Part shown: positions 35,959 to 44,642 of the stretch, piece after piece
How positions within the stretch are numbered: position 1 is the first letter of the stretch
How the letters are laid out: each line of letters begins with the position of its first letter
Assembly: GCF_010093345.1 (NCBI RefSeq)
Contig: NZ_PDWT01000001.1
Span: 1,302,001 to 1,366,000 of the forward strand
DNA: 64,000 nucleotides
Source of the DNA: Pseudoxanthomonas yeongjuensis
GTDB taxonomy: Bacteria; Pseudomonadota; Gammaproteobacteria; Xanthomonadales; Xanthomonadaceae
Direction of reading: 5' to 3'
Made by a program: the position numbers and the translations under genes
The notes under the pieces: model-generated
Databases searched by the model: none
Seen by the model: the letters and a program-made list of their open reading frames with translations, nothing else
What the model was told of the DNA's origin: nothing

Positions 35959-38010
35959 ATGAAACCTGGACGCCTGTCCGCCCTGGCCCTGTCCGTAAGC
36001 CTTGCCCTGTCCTGCGGCATCGCCCATGCCCAGGAAGCGCCGCTGCTGGCAGCCCGCCTGCAGACCCAGCCGACCGCGAGCGGCGAAGCCAATGCCGCGG
36101 TCCTGGTGCGCAACGCGGCCCGTCCCGGGCGCGACCATATCGTGGCCACCGCCGCTCTGGGCGGCCTGGAGATCTACGACCTTGCCGGCAAGCGCATCGG
36201 CACCACGGCGTCCGGCGAAGTGGCCGCGCTGGACGTGGCCTACGACGTTCCGCTTGGAAACCGCAGCGCCACGGTGGTCGCCGCGATCGACACCACCACC
36301 AACCGCCTGCGCCTGTTCGGCATGGACGATTCGCGTCTGTCCGAAATCGGCGCGCGCGCCCTGCCCCTGGGTTTCGCCGCGGAAGGCATCTGCCTGTATC
36401 GCAACCCGCTGGACAGCGCCTTGTATGCGTTCATCGTCGGCGATGGCGGCGAAGTCGACCAGCAGATCCTGTATTCCACGCCCGACGGCAAACTCGATGC
36501 GCGGCAGATGCGCCGCATCAACGTGCCCTCGCCGCTCAAGCAATGCGCGGCCGACAGCAAGCATGTGTTCGCCTCGGAAGAAGGCGTGGGCCTGTGGCGC
36601 TTCAACGCCGATCCGGAAGCCGACGTCTCGGCCACCATCGTCGATGCGCCCAGGCTCGGCCACATCGAGGAAGAAAGCGGCGGCGTGGCGGTCTACGACG
36701 GTGTCGGCACGCAGTGGCTGATCGCTTCGGACACTTCCGCCGGCCAGGTCAACGTGTATGACCGCGCCAACAAGGATGCTTTCCTCGGCGCGTTCAAGGT
36801 AGCGGCGCCCGGCGGCACCGGGGCGATCAAGGAACCCGGCCCGCTGTTCGCGACCGGCGCTGCCCATGGCTCGTCCTTTCCGCATGGCTTGTTGCTGGTC
36901 GCCGACGAAGACGGCTCCAATTACAAGGCTTTGTCGATGGACGACATCGCCGCGGCGCTGAAACTGGAAATCGGCGATAAGGCTGCCGAAGGCGGCCCCG
37001 CCGGATCGAAGGCCGTGGCCGTCACCGCGCTGGTCGAAACGGCTCCGGCCAACAGCTACGGCGATGCGGCGGACGATCCCGCGATCTGGGCCAATCCGAC
37101 CGATCCATCGAAGAGCCTGGTCATCGCCACCGACAAGAAGGCCGGCATGTATGTGTACGACATGCAGGGCAAGGTGGTGCAGTTCCTGCCCGACGGCAAG
37201 ATGAACAACGTGGATCTGCGCGAGGATTTCGAACTCGGCGGAAAGAAAGTGGTTCTGGTCACCGCCAGCAACCGCACCGACAAGTCGATCGCCATCTACC
37301 GGCTGGACACGGAAAAGCGCGAACTGGTGAACGTGGCCGATGGCGTGCAACCCACCGGCCTGGGCGATCCCTATGGCCTGTGCATGTACCGCAGCGCGAA
37401 TGACCAGCGCACCTACGTCTTCATCAATGGCGACGACACCCGCAAGCGCCAGTGGGAACTGGTCGCCGGCGCCAATGGCCGCGTGAAAGCCAAACTGGTG
37501 CGCGACATGAATTTCGATTCGCAGACCGAAGGCTGCGTCGCCGACGATGCTTCCGGCGCGCTGTACGTGAACGAGGAAGACGTGGGCCTGTGGCGCATGT
37601 CGGCCGAACCCGATGGCGGCGATGCCAAGACCATCGTGCAGAAGATCGCCGACAACCCGGCGGTGAAGGACGATTACGAAGGCCTGGGCATCTACGACCT
37701 GGGCGACGGCCGCGGCTACCTCGTGGTGTCGAGCCAGGGCAACGACACCTACGCGGTGTACCGGCGCGAAGGCAAGCAGGAGTACCTGGGTTCGTTCGCG
37801 GTGGTCGCCGATCCATTGCGCGGGATCGACGGAATTTCGGAAACGGATGGTCTGGAAATCACCAGCCGCAACCTGGGCCCGGGCTTCGAACACGGCGCGA
37901 TGATCGCCCAGGACGGCCGCAACGTGATGCCGGTGGAGAACCAGAACTACAAGTACGTGCCGTGGGACTCCATCGCCAAGGCGCTGGGGCTGGAGATGCG
38001 GGGGAATTGA
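35959..38010 (+). CDS. Two-domain beta-propeller phytase
   Basis: 683 aa with a signal peptide (LSALALSVSLALSCGIAHAQ), so exported. The C-terminal half (about residues 355-683) is a full beta-propeller phytase: DDPAIW at 372-377, NNVDLR at 416-421, EGCVADD at 524-530, YVNEEDVGLWR at 536-546 and DGISETDGLEI at 624-634. These segments supply the calcium and phosphate ligands in the family. The N-terminal half is a second, degenerate propeller (FASEEGVGLWRF at 204-215) that lacks DDPAIW. In characterised two-domain enzymes the N-terminal domain assists with lower inositol phosphates. The reaction is Ca-dependent phosphate release from phytate. GGGAGAAG precedes the ATG. Confidence 0.95.
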   Translation: MKPGRLSALALSVSLALSCGIAHAQEAPLLAARLQTQPTASGEANAAVLVRNAARPGRDHIVATAALGGLEIYDLAGKRIGTTASGEVAALDVAYDVPLGNRSATVVAAIDTTTNRLRLFGMDDSRLSEIGARALPLGFAAEGICLYRNPLDSALYAFIVGDGGEVDQQILYSTPDGKLDARQMRRINVPSPLKQCAADSKHVFASEEGVGLWRFNADPEADVSATIVDAPRLGHIEEESGGVAVYDGVGTQWLIASDTSAGQVNVYDRANKDAFLGAFKVAAPGGTGAIKEPGPLFATGAAHGSSFPHGLLLVADEDGSNYKALSMDDIAAALKLEIGDKAAEGGPAGSKAVAVTALVETAPANSYGDAADDPAIWANPTDPSKSLVIATDKKAGMYVYDMQGKVVQFLPDGKMNNVDLREDFELGGKKVVLVTASNRTDKSIAIYRLDTEKRELVNVADGVQPTGLGDPYGLCMYRSANDQRTYVFINGDDTRKRQWELVAGANGRVKAKLVRDMNFDSQTEGCVADDASGALYVNEEDVGLWRMSAEPDGGDAKTIVQKIADNPAVKDDYEGLGIYDLGDGRGYLVVSSQGNDTYAVYRREGKQEYLGSFAVVADPLRGIDGISETDGLEITSRNLGPGFEHGAMIAQDGRNVMPVENQNYKYVPWDSIAKALGLEMRGN

Positions 38011-38017
38011 TTCCCCC

Positions 38018-38091
38018 GTAGGAGCGGGCCTTGCCCGCGATGCTCTTGCGCGATCTGGCCGAAAAGCATCGCGCCCAAGGGGCGCTCCTAC
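38018..38091. repeat. GTAG-headed REP palindrome, A type, copy 1
   Basis: 74 bp beginning GTAGGAGCG and ending CGCTCCTAC, 7 bp after the phytase stop. The left half carries stem GCGGGC/GCCCGC with loop CTT, the right half (inverted) stem GCGCCC/GGGCGC with the same loop. It may also stabilise or end the phytase mRNA. Confidence 0.8.
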
Positions 38092-38100
38092 ACCCGCATC

Positions 38101-38174
38101 GTAGGAGCGGGCCTTGCCCGCGATGCTCCTGCGCGATCTGGCCGAAGGGCATCGCGCCCAAGGGACGCTCCTAC
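38101..38174. repeat. GTAG-headed REP palindrome, A type, copy 2
   Basis: 74-bp near-duplicate of the copy 9 bp to the left, in the same orientation, with only a few differences. Two adjacent copies are a common REP cluster form. Confidence 0.8.
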
Positions 38175-38286
38175 AACAACCCGATCCATCCCCGGGCTTT
38201 TCTTACCCATAGCGCCAACGATTCCCGATACCACCGCCAGTCGACCCTATCTACCTTGATGACTCCCCCAGCAAGGAGCCATCGCA

Positions 38287-38820
38287 ATGAACGGCAAGGA
38301 TGCGGGATTCACCCTGATCGAACTTCTGGTGACGCTGGCCGTCCTGGCGATCGCCTTGTGCCTGGGGGCGCCCGCTCTCTCAAGCCTCGTGCGACACGCT
38401 CGCGAATCGAATACCTACCATCTCCTCACCACTTCGCTTGCCGCAGCCCGACTCGCAGCCGTCAAGAACGGCACTCCCGTCACGGTGTGCCCAAGCAGCG
38501 ACGGAATCACCTGCCGCAACGATGAGATATGGGAAACAGGCTGGCTCCTCTACATCGATCCCGGGCGTACCGACCAACCTGCAGATGCAAAGGCCATCCT
38601 GCAGAGCATCGACCGCAGGAGCGGCCACTTGGCCTTGCGCAGCACCCCGGGCCGGACACGGATACGGTTTTCACCCGATGGGTGGTCTTATGGCAGCAAT
38701 CTCAGCATCCGGCTCTGCGCCTCTGATGGGCGGTTCCTGGGCCAGATCGTAGTCAACAATGCCGGCAGGCCCCGCACGGAGCACTACACCGTTCCCAGGC
38801 CCTGTCCTTTCCGGTCATGA
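38287..38820 (+). CDS. GspH/FimT-type pseudopilin
   Basis: 177 aa. The N-terminus has the class III/type IV prepilin signal (DAGFTLIELLVTLAVLAIAL), cleaved after Gly with Glu at position 5, followed by a hydrophobic helix and a small globular domain with cysteines (TVCPSSDGITCRN). This matches FimT/GspH minor pseudopilins. AAGGAG precedes the ATG. It stands alone, opposite in strand to the main minor-pilin operon at 39-45.7 kb, which carries its own FimT, so it is an extra copy. Confidence 0.88.
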   Translation: MNGKDAGFTLIELLVTLAVLAIALCLGAPALSSLVRHARESNTYHLLTTSLAAARLAAVKNGTPVTVCPSSDGITCRNDEIWETGWLLYIDPGRTDQPADAKAILQSIDRRSGHLALRSTPGRTRIRFSPDGWSYGSNLSIRLCASDGRFLGQIVVNNAGRPRTEHYTVPRPCPFRS

Positions 38821-38823
38821 CGC

Positions 38824-38855
38824 AAAAAAGAAGGCCCGCATCGTTGCCGGCCTTC
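38824..38855 (-). terminator. Rho-independent terminator of the pilE transcript
   Basis: On the minus strand GAAGGCC and GGCCTTC form a 7-bp stem directly followed by TTTTTT. It lies downstream of pilE and of the tRNA-like element. Confidence 0.75.
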
Positions 38856-38867
38856 CCGGGAATATCG

Positions 38868-38939
38868 GGTGTGAAGTTGGGCTCGAACCAACACCCCTGA
38901 TCAACAATCAAGTGCGCTAGCCAGCGGGGCTGTCCGCGC
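38868..38939 (-). tRNA. tRNA-like element, Asn(GTT) anticodon, probably a pseudo-tRNA
   Basis: 72 nt on the minus strand fold as a tRNA. The T-arm is perfect (GTTGG, loop TTCGAGC, CCAAC). The anticodon arm is CTTGA-TTGTTGA-TCAGG with anticodon GTT at 38903-38905, and the D-arm resembles the usual GCTCAGTTGGTTAGAGC form. Against function, the acceptor stem (GCGCGGA with TTCACAC) has two C-A mismatches, the variable loop is only 3 nt, position 37 is G where Asn tRNAs carry A, and CCA is not encoded. A terminator follows 12 bp later. Probably a decayed tRNA gene. Confidence 0.45.
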
Positions 38940-38987
38940 GGAATGCGCCTCACAATGCACATGCCACCCGCGTCGATCCGGACCAGG

Positions 38988-39398
38988 CTACCAGCACTCG
39001 GCGGCAGTGGCCGCCGATCCCGATTCACCCTTGGTTCCGGCCTGGTTGATCGATAGCGTCTTGCACAGGGTGTCGCGTGAGTCCTGCGAGCCCTTGGGCA
39101 CGGCCTGCACGGTATAGGTCGTGTCGGTCTCGGCACCCGACAACTGGATCTTGTAGTTGTCGGCGGTGTCGTTCATGCATTGCGTTTGCGGCAATACGGC
39201 ATTGAGATAGGTCATCTTGGTCGTGTAGTAGCGTTCCATGTAGTGCGCCGCCTCCATCGCACAGGCAGCTCCGGCCCCGCGCTTGGTCCTGGTGACGTAG
39301 CCGGTGTAGCTGGGATAGGCGATGGCCGCCAGGACGGCGATGACCACCACCACTATCATCAGCTCGATCAGGCTGAACCCTCGCATCTGTGTCTTCAT
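38988..39398 (-). CDS. pilE: Type IV minor pilin PilE
   Basis: 136 aa with the prepilin signal MRGFSLIELMIVVVVIAVLA (cleavage G/F, Glu at +5) and a globular domain holding cysteines in GAACAMEA, TQCMND, TLCKT and the final ECW. PilE is a minor pilin that primes pilus assembly with PilV, PilW, PilX and FimT. The ATG at 39398 keeps the short cytoplasmic leader; an upstream in-frame ATG at 39422 lies in the pilY1 end. Last gene of the pilus operon. Confidence 0.92.
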   Translation of the reverse strand: MKTQMRGFSLIELMIVVVVIAVLAAIAYPSYTGYVTRTKRGAGAACAMEAAHYMERYYTTKMTYLNAVLPQTQCMNDTADNYKIQLSGAETDTTYTVQAVPKGSQDSRDTLCKTLSINQAGTKGESGSAATAAECW

Positions 39399-39418
39399 CG
39401 TGCTTGCGCCTTCGGTCT

Positions 39419-42400
39419 TCAATTGTTCGGTACGACTTCGCGCCAGTTGACGCGGCTGGGGTTGCCACCAGGCGGCGCGTTCAGCTTGGTGCTGCCGGTG
39501 TTGCCTTCGCCGCCATTCTCGATGGAGAACGCACCCGTGCCGACGGTAGCAAGCCCGCTGGTCACGTTGGCCTCGGTCGGCATGCCACCGGTGACGCCCA
39601 CGCTACCCAGGGTGCCCTTATTCCCGTCCGCGTCCGTGACTGTTCCGGTGCTGCCGAAATAGCCGCCCGATGCCGGACTGGTGCCCGTAAACAGGTTGAG
39701 GGCGTTCAGGAAACCGCTGCCGGTGGCGCCTGCGCAATCGCTGCCAGTGGCGGGGATGACGGAAGACAGGATCATCGCCGTGCCATAAATCGTGGGAGCC
39801 GAAATCACCCGCTCCGGCGTGGCCAGGTCGATGTACCAGCCTTTCTTGTCGGCACTCAGCGTCGAATAGTTCTCGAAGCCGCGGGCCTGTTCGCCCGCAG
39901 AGGTGGTGCCCTCGAACGGGATGGTACGTGCCTGCAGGTTGTCGCGGCTGGCGATCGTGGCATTCTCGTCCTTGAGGCCGTAGATGGACTGCACCTGCGA
40001 GGTGCCGACGCCAGGCATGTCGTTGCTCGAAATGAAGCGGCCGGTACCGAAGCCTACGAAGACGTTGCCGGAACTATCGCGACCCACGCCGATGCCGCCG
40101 GTGATGGGCTGCGCGGTACCACCGCTGTCCTTGGCCTGGAACAGCTTGACGGCACTGGCCGGCATGGCGGCGGTGCTGAAATCCCAGCGATATACATTGC
40201 CCTTCAGGTCGCCGCCATAGACCACGTCGACCACGCCATCGGCATTCAGGTCGGCCATGCCCAGCGACATCAGGCCGTTGCCGCCACCGGCATCCGCCAC
40301 CAGCTCGGTAGGCGCGCCAACGATCGTGCCGCCCGCACCAAGCTCATAAACGAAAAGGGTGGCCGAGCCATTCGGGCTGTCGATGCCGTTGGGGACGAAG
40401 GCATAGGTCTTGCCTCCATTGCCCTTGCGGATACGCACCGCGCCCAGCACGTAGCCCATGTTCGTGTTGGTGGTGCTGTCCTGGGTGGTGTTGTCCCAAA
40501 GCACGTCGTTCACGTCCATCGAGCCGGGATTGGTCACGTCCAGCGCGAACACGCCACGGCCGCCGCGGCCCAGCGCGCCTACCAGGATGTTCTTGTTGCT
40601 GCCCTGGTTGCTCCGGCCGATCACCTCGATCTGGCCGTCCACGAAATAGCGGTGGTCGTAGGACGTGGCGCTCAGATTGGCCATGGCGGCGAAGTCGATG
40701 CCCTTGGGCACGTAGGAGAACAGCACCTTGCCGGTGTCGGTGTTGATGCCGTGCAGCATGCCGTCGTTGGCTCCGACATAGACGGTCTTGGTGTCTTCCA
40801 CGTAGGCGGGCGAGGAGTCAACGATGTCGCCGATCGGCCAGGCACGCTTGCGCAAGGTTCCGCCTGTCTGCCCCTGTTCCTTGGTCTGGGTGCCCTTCAG
40901 GTAGGCGATGTTGTCTACCGCCGTCACCGCATCGGCCAGGCCGGTGCGCGCCGCGAAATCGGTCGCGCCGACCATGGTGTTGTCGAAGAGCGAAGCCGTT
41001 CCGCCCTTCATCGTCAGCACGGTGCGGCTGGCGAAATTCGCGTTGACATCGGGGTAGAGATTGCCGGTATCGGTGACACCGGGGAAGGTCTTGGACAGGA
41101 TCCACTTCGGTGCGGTGGACACGCCCGTCAGCCCGGCATTGAAGGGGCTGGCGATCAGGTCGCCGGTCCAGTTGCCCGAGGTGAAACCGGCCACGAAAGT
41201 CAGCGTGGTGGTGTCGGTCTTGGTGGAACTGGACGCGATGTTGGAGCCGGACGCGCTGCGCGAATCGATGGCTGCCAGCGCATCGATCAGGGCCGAGGCG
41301 AACTTGTCGCTGTTGTTCGCCACCACGAACTTGCCGCGGCCATTGAGGGAGGCATGCCAGAGGTCGTCGATGCGCTTGGGGCCTTCCCCGCCGGTGGTCG
41401 GATCCACGTTCCACGGCGACGGCGCCGGATTGTCGGGATTGAGCGTGCCCCGCAGGCCGATGGACACGCCAAAGGTCACCATGTGCTGCCAGTCGGCCGG
41501 ATCCGCCGCACTGGTCAGGACGTTGTTGGCCATGGCGGTGCGCAGGTCAGTGCTCCAATACCTGTAGGCCACGTCGGCAAGGGTGTCCGAATAGGCATCC
41601 GGGTACTGCGGAGCGTTGCCATCGACATCTTTTGCTGTTGCGGCATCGGCATTGCCCACCGCGGTATAGCCGGAATTGTCGTTCCAGTAGCCGTCAGTGG
41701 TGAGGATGGCGTAGTTCTGCCGGCAGGTCAGCAGGTCTCCGTTGGAATCCTTCCACGGATCGTCCGTCGAAAAATACCGCGCGGCGCGCTGCAGTGCACC
41801 CTTGAGCGGCGTACCACTGCTTGCGCCAGCAGCTTGCAGCCTGTCGTAGAAAGTCGTTCGGTTCGTGTCTACGAACAGACCGCCATTCGTTGCATATGGA
41901 ATCGGATATGCGGGCGTGGAACCTGCTGTGTTGGCACTGCCGCCGCCACGATTCCAGATGGTGTCGAAACCCACCCGATAGTTCTCGCCCAACCGTCCGA
42001 ACGCCTCCGAGGCGCCGGCCTTGGCCATCTTGTTGCGCGTGCGGTGGTACTGGTACCAGTTGGCGAAGTTCTGCAGCTCCGCCTGTTGCAGCGCGCTGGT
42101 GTTGCCGCTCGGGGTCATGTCGACCCAGCTCGTCCCGACCGCCGCATACACAGGTCCGTTGACGTTTCCTCCATCGGCATTGACACGGATGTAGACGTTT
42201 GTTGCCCCGCCGTTCGGCGTGATTGTCAGGCTCTTCGGGTTTCCATTGCCGTCGTCGCTGTCGTAAAGACCATTACCCCGCCAGTCGGTCGAGCAATCGC
42301 TTGTGCTGTAGACATACAGGTCGGCGCGTGTGCTCCCGCTGACGGTGATCGTCACCTGACCGATGCCGGACACAGGTACCGCAATGCAAGCGGACCAATT

Positions 42401-43048
42401 CCCATCCCTGATGTTGGGCAACGTGGCGGAAGCGATGGCAGTACTTGTCAGTTTCTGGACGATGCCACCGCCGTAGCTGGTGGTCGAACTGGAACCGGTG
42501 ATCCGGTACTTGTCGTAGTTGCTCGCGCTCGTACCCGGACTGGAAACACCCGACTTCGGGACATAGAAATACGACTCCTGGATGTTTCCGCTTATTGCCG
42601 TCCTGAGATCGACCTTGGAGTCGGTGTAGTTGGTCGGACTGCTCGCGGCATTCGTGAAATCGGCAGCCGCGAGCCGATCGTTCAGATCAGTGCTCGACGT
42701 TCGCCATGGCAAATAGTCCGTGCGCGGATCGTAGTAAAGCGTGTTGTTGATGTAGGAACGGTCGGTGGGATTGTCGTTCAGCCCATTCTGCGCGTTGAAA
42801 CTAGCGCCGCGAATTTGAATATCCGTCGGCATTGCGATGAAGTTCATGGACCCCGAATCGTCCAGGATCATCATGATGTTGGGTGGGATGGCGTTGCCGC
42901 CGGTCAGCAGCGGATAGTTCGGGAACGACGTGGTGGCGGCATGCACCGGCAACCCGCCCAGCGTTACCAATGCGCTAATCCCGACCACGGCCATGGTTTG
43001 CAGCAGGGTGGGCTTCCGGGACGGCAGAGCAGTTTTTTTCGTCTTCAT
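39419..43048 (-). CDS. pilY1: Type IV pilus tip adhesin/assembly protein PilY1
   Basis: 1209 aa. A signal peptide (VVGISALVTLGGLPVHAATT) is followed by a von Willebrand A-like N-terminal half with the metal-site motif DDSGS at 63-67. The C-terminal half is the PilC/PilY1 beta-propeller, with a calcium-binding loop DLNADGVVD at 933-941 corresponding to the one that controls pilus retraction in Pseudomonas PilY1. GGAG before the ATG at 43048 decides the start. It lies between pilX and pilE in the standard order. Exported to the pilus tip or outer membrane. Confidence 0.95.
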   Translation of the reverse strand: MKTKKTALPSRKPTLLQTMAVVGISALVTLGGLPVHAATTSFPNYPLLTGGNAIPPNIMMILDDSGSMNFIAMPTDIQIRGASFNAQNGLNDNPTDRSYINNTLYYDPRTDYLPWRTSSTDLNDRLAAADFTNAASSPTNYTDSKVDLRTAISGNIQESYFYVPKSGVSSPGTSASNYDKYRITGSSSTTSYGGGIVQKLTSTAIASATLPNIRDGNWSACIAVPVSGIGQVTITVSGSTRADLYVYSTSDCSTDWRGNGLYDSDDGNGNPKSLTITPNGGATNVYIRVNADGGNVNGPVYAAVGTSWVDMTPSGNTSALQQAELQNFANWYQYHRTRNKMAKAGASEAFGRLGENYRVGFDTIWNRGGGSANTAGSTPAYPIPYATNGGLFVDTNRTTFYDRLQAAGASSGTPLKGALQRAARYFSTDDPWKDSNGDLLTCRQNYAILTTDGYWNDNSGYTAVGNADAATAKDVDGNAPQYPDAYSDTLADVAYRYWSTDLRTAMANNVLTSAADPADWQHMVTFGVSIGLRGTLNPDNPAPSPWNVDPTTGGEGPKRIDDLWHASLNGRGKFVVANNSDKFASALIDALAAIDSRSASGSNIASSSTKTDTTTLTFVAGFTSGNWTGDLIASPFNAGLTGVSTAPKWILSKTFPGVTDTGNLYPDVNANFASRTVLTMKGGTASLFDNTMVGATDFAARTGLADAVTAVDNIAYLKGTQTKEQGQTGGTLRKRAWPIGDIVDSSPAYVEDTKTVYVGANDGMLHGINTDTGKVLFSYVPKGIDFAAMANLSATSYDHRYFVDGQIEVIGRSNQGSNKNILVGALGRGGRGVFALDVTNPGSMDVNDVLWDNTTQDSTTNTNMGYVLGAVRIRKGNGGKTYAFVPNGIDSPNGSATLFVYELGAGGTIVGAPTELVADAGGGNGLMSLGMADLNADGVVDVVYGGDLKGNVYRWDFSTAAMPASAVKLFQAKDSGGTAQPITGGIGVGRDSSGNVFVGFGTGRFISSNDMPGVGTSQVQSIYGLKDENATIASRDNLQARTIPFEGTTSAGEQARGFENYSTLSADKKGWYIDLATPERVISAPTIYGTAMILSSVIPATGSDCAGATGSGFLNALNLFTGTSPASGGYFGSTGTVTDADGNKGTLGSVGVTGGMPTEANVTSGLATVGTGAFSIENGGEGNTGSTKLNAPPGGNPSRVNWREVVPNN

Positions 43049-43059
43049 GATGCGCTCCA

Positions 43060-43599
43060 TTAGCGCCGGTACAGCGACTGCAGGACCACCTCGGCGCCGT
43101 TGGGCGTCTTGGCGTAGGAGGTGATGCGATACACGCTCTGGGAAGTGCTGTTGATGCAGGGCTTGGACAGGTCGATGCAACTGGTCGCGCCCAGCACGGA
43201 AGTCGTGCCGAAATCCTCGATGATGAACCTGGGCCTGAGCGATGTTTCCCCGATCGAAACCTGGGTGCCTGTTTCGTAGCCGGTTTGCCCGTCATTCCAG
43301 AAATTATTATTGGTATCCCACGCCGACGCCTTCGCGCAGCGGCCTGCCGCGCAGCCTGAGGCCGGGAAGGTAACGGTGCCGTCGCGCGCGATGAGTTCCC
43401 CCTGGCGCAGGCCGGCTTCCGCCACCTGGAACGACATGCTGCGCGTGGCGATGTTGGCCGCCATGCGTTCCTGCATGATGCCCATGCGCAGGGAAGAGAT
43501 GCCCAGCAAAGTCAGGATAAGCAGCACTATCAACACGACCAGCAGCGCCGCGCCCTGCTGGTTGTTGCGTGGACCGCCGAGGAAAGGAGTCGGCTTCAT
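43060..43599 (-). CDS. pilX: Type IV pilus assembly protein PilX
   Basis: 179 aa with a prepilin-like N-terminus (QQGAALLVVLIVLLILTLLG, where the +5 residue is not Glu, as is common in PilX) and a globular domain with cysteine pairs (SGCAAGRCAK; SCIDLSKPCIN). It overlaps the pilW stop by 4 bp (ATGA), which indicates translational coupling. PilX is a minor pilin of the priming complex. Confidence 0.9.
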   Translation of the reverse strand: MKPTPFLGGPRNNQQGAALLVVLIVLLILTLLGISSLRMGIMQERMAANIATRSMSFQVAEAGLRQGELIARDGTVTFPASGCAAGRCAKASAWDTNNNFWNDGQTGYETGTQVSIGETSLRPRFIIEDFGTTSVLGATSCIDLSKPCINSTSQSVYRITSYAKTPNGAEVVLQSLYRR

Positions 43600-44642
43600 T
43601 GGATCTCCTGGTGGTTCCGGAGCAGGATGTAATCGTCCAGCGAACGGGTAAGGACGGCTTTGTCCGTCCCCTCGACATCGCCCTTCGTCAACGCGCCACG
43701 CACCGCCTGGAAAGTGAGTTGCGCATGCACCGCCGTGACGTCCCTCCATGCCAGGCCCGCGGCGGCATCGACGTAATTGGACGAGGTACCGACCTTGTAG
43801 GTGATCTGCATGCCGGTGACGCCTTCGGCGATTTCGGCGGGCGTTTCAGACGTTGCGCCACCATTGGTGACCACCTGCCGGTACAGCGAGGTGCCGTTGC
43901 GCCCGTTGGCTGCCAGGTACCACTTCACGGCGAACGGCTTGACCACCTGTGTCGGCGAATTGCTCGGGTCATTCAGGCAATTGGAATTCTTGGGGGTTTC
44001 CGGAAGAAAGCAGTAACCCGGCGCATTGGTACCGCCCACCGAAGCATCGTACGTCTTCTGGTCGATCTGGAAGGGCTTCATCAAGTTGCCGGGATCGCCC
44101 TCGCCGCTGTTGTGCTGGATGGAGGTGCCGGAGGGAAGTCCTGTCGCCTGGAAAATCGCGGCCACCTCGGCATTGCAGACCATGAGGATGTCGTTGACGG
44201 CCAGGCCCGTCGTGTTGCTGACCTCGATATTGGCGCTCGGGGTCTCATTCTTGGTGACATCGATGGAAGCGCCATTGGCCAGGCTCAGGGTGATGTCGTC
44301 GGAGCTGTTGGGGCCGGCCCCTTCGTTGCCGGACAAGCCATTGGCCCAGCCCGTGAAGTAGTTGCCACCGGACTTGGAGGTATCCAGCATGTTGACGATG
44401 TTGCGGGTGCAGGGATTGCCGCCCGCTTCGCGGATGTCGCGCGCCAGCATCTCGAATGCGATGCGCTGGTTTTCCTGGATGCGGTTGATGGAGGAAGTGG
44501 TTCCATAGACCCTGCGATTCGACAGGAACAGGCTGCCGGCGGCAGCCACCACCAGCAGGCCCAGCATCAGGGCGACCATCAATTCGATCAGCGTGAAACC
44601 ACGCTGCGCGGCCTTCGTCGTGGCTGGCGAATACGTCGTCAT
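43596..44642 (-). CDS. pilW: Type IV pilus assembly protein PilW
   Basis: 348 aa with prepilin signal QRGFTLIELMVALMLGLLVV and the conserved follow-on SINRIQENQRIAFEMLARDI, typical of PilW. The start overlaps the pilV stop by 4 bp, and the stop overlaps the pilX start. Minor pilin, inner membrane before assembly. Confidence 0.93.
   Translation of the reverse strand: MTTYSPATTKAAQRGFTLIELMVALMLGLLVVAAAGSLFLSNRRVYGTTSSINRIQENQRIAFEMLARDIREAGGNPCTRNIVNMLDTSKSGGNYFTGWANGLSGNEGAGPNSSDDITLSLANGASIDVTKNETPSANIEVSNTTGLAVNDILMVCNAEVAAIFQATGLPSGTSIQHNSGEGDPGNLMKPFQIDQKTYDASVGGTNAPGYCFLPETPKNSNCLNDPSNSPTQVVKPFAVKWYLAANGRNGTSLYRQVVTNGGATSETPAEIAEGVTGMQITYKVGTSSNYVDAAAGLAWRDVTAVHAQLTFQAVRGALTKGDVEGTDKAVLTRSLDDYILLRNHQEIQ

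Noticed and set aside
38018-38174. Possible CRISPR array because of repeated units
   Set aside because: Only two adjacent copies, palindromic REP structure, no regular unique spacers and no cas genes.
38868-38939. Fully functional tRNA-Asn
   Set aside because: Two acceptor-stem mismatches, 3-nt variable loop, G37 and no encoded CCA argue against it; kept as tRNA-like with low confidence.
39389-43063. Very long plus-strand open frame (over 1200 codons) opposite pilY1
   Set aside because: It is a GC-driven antisense shadow of the well-supported pilY1 gene; its translation is Arg/His/Gly/Val-rich with no motif or ribosome site.
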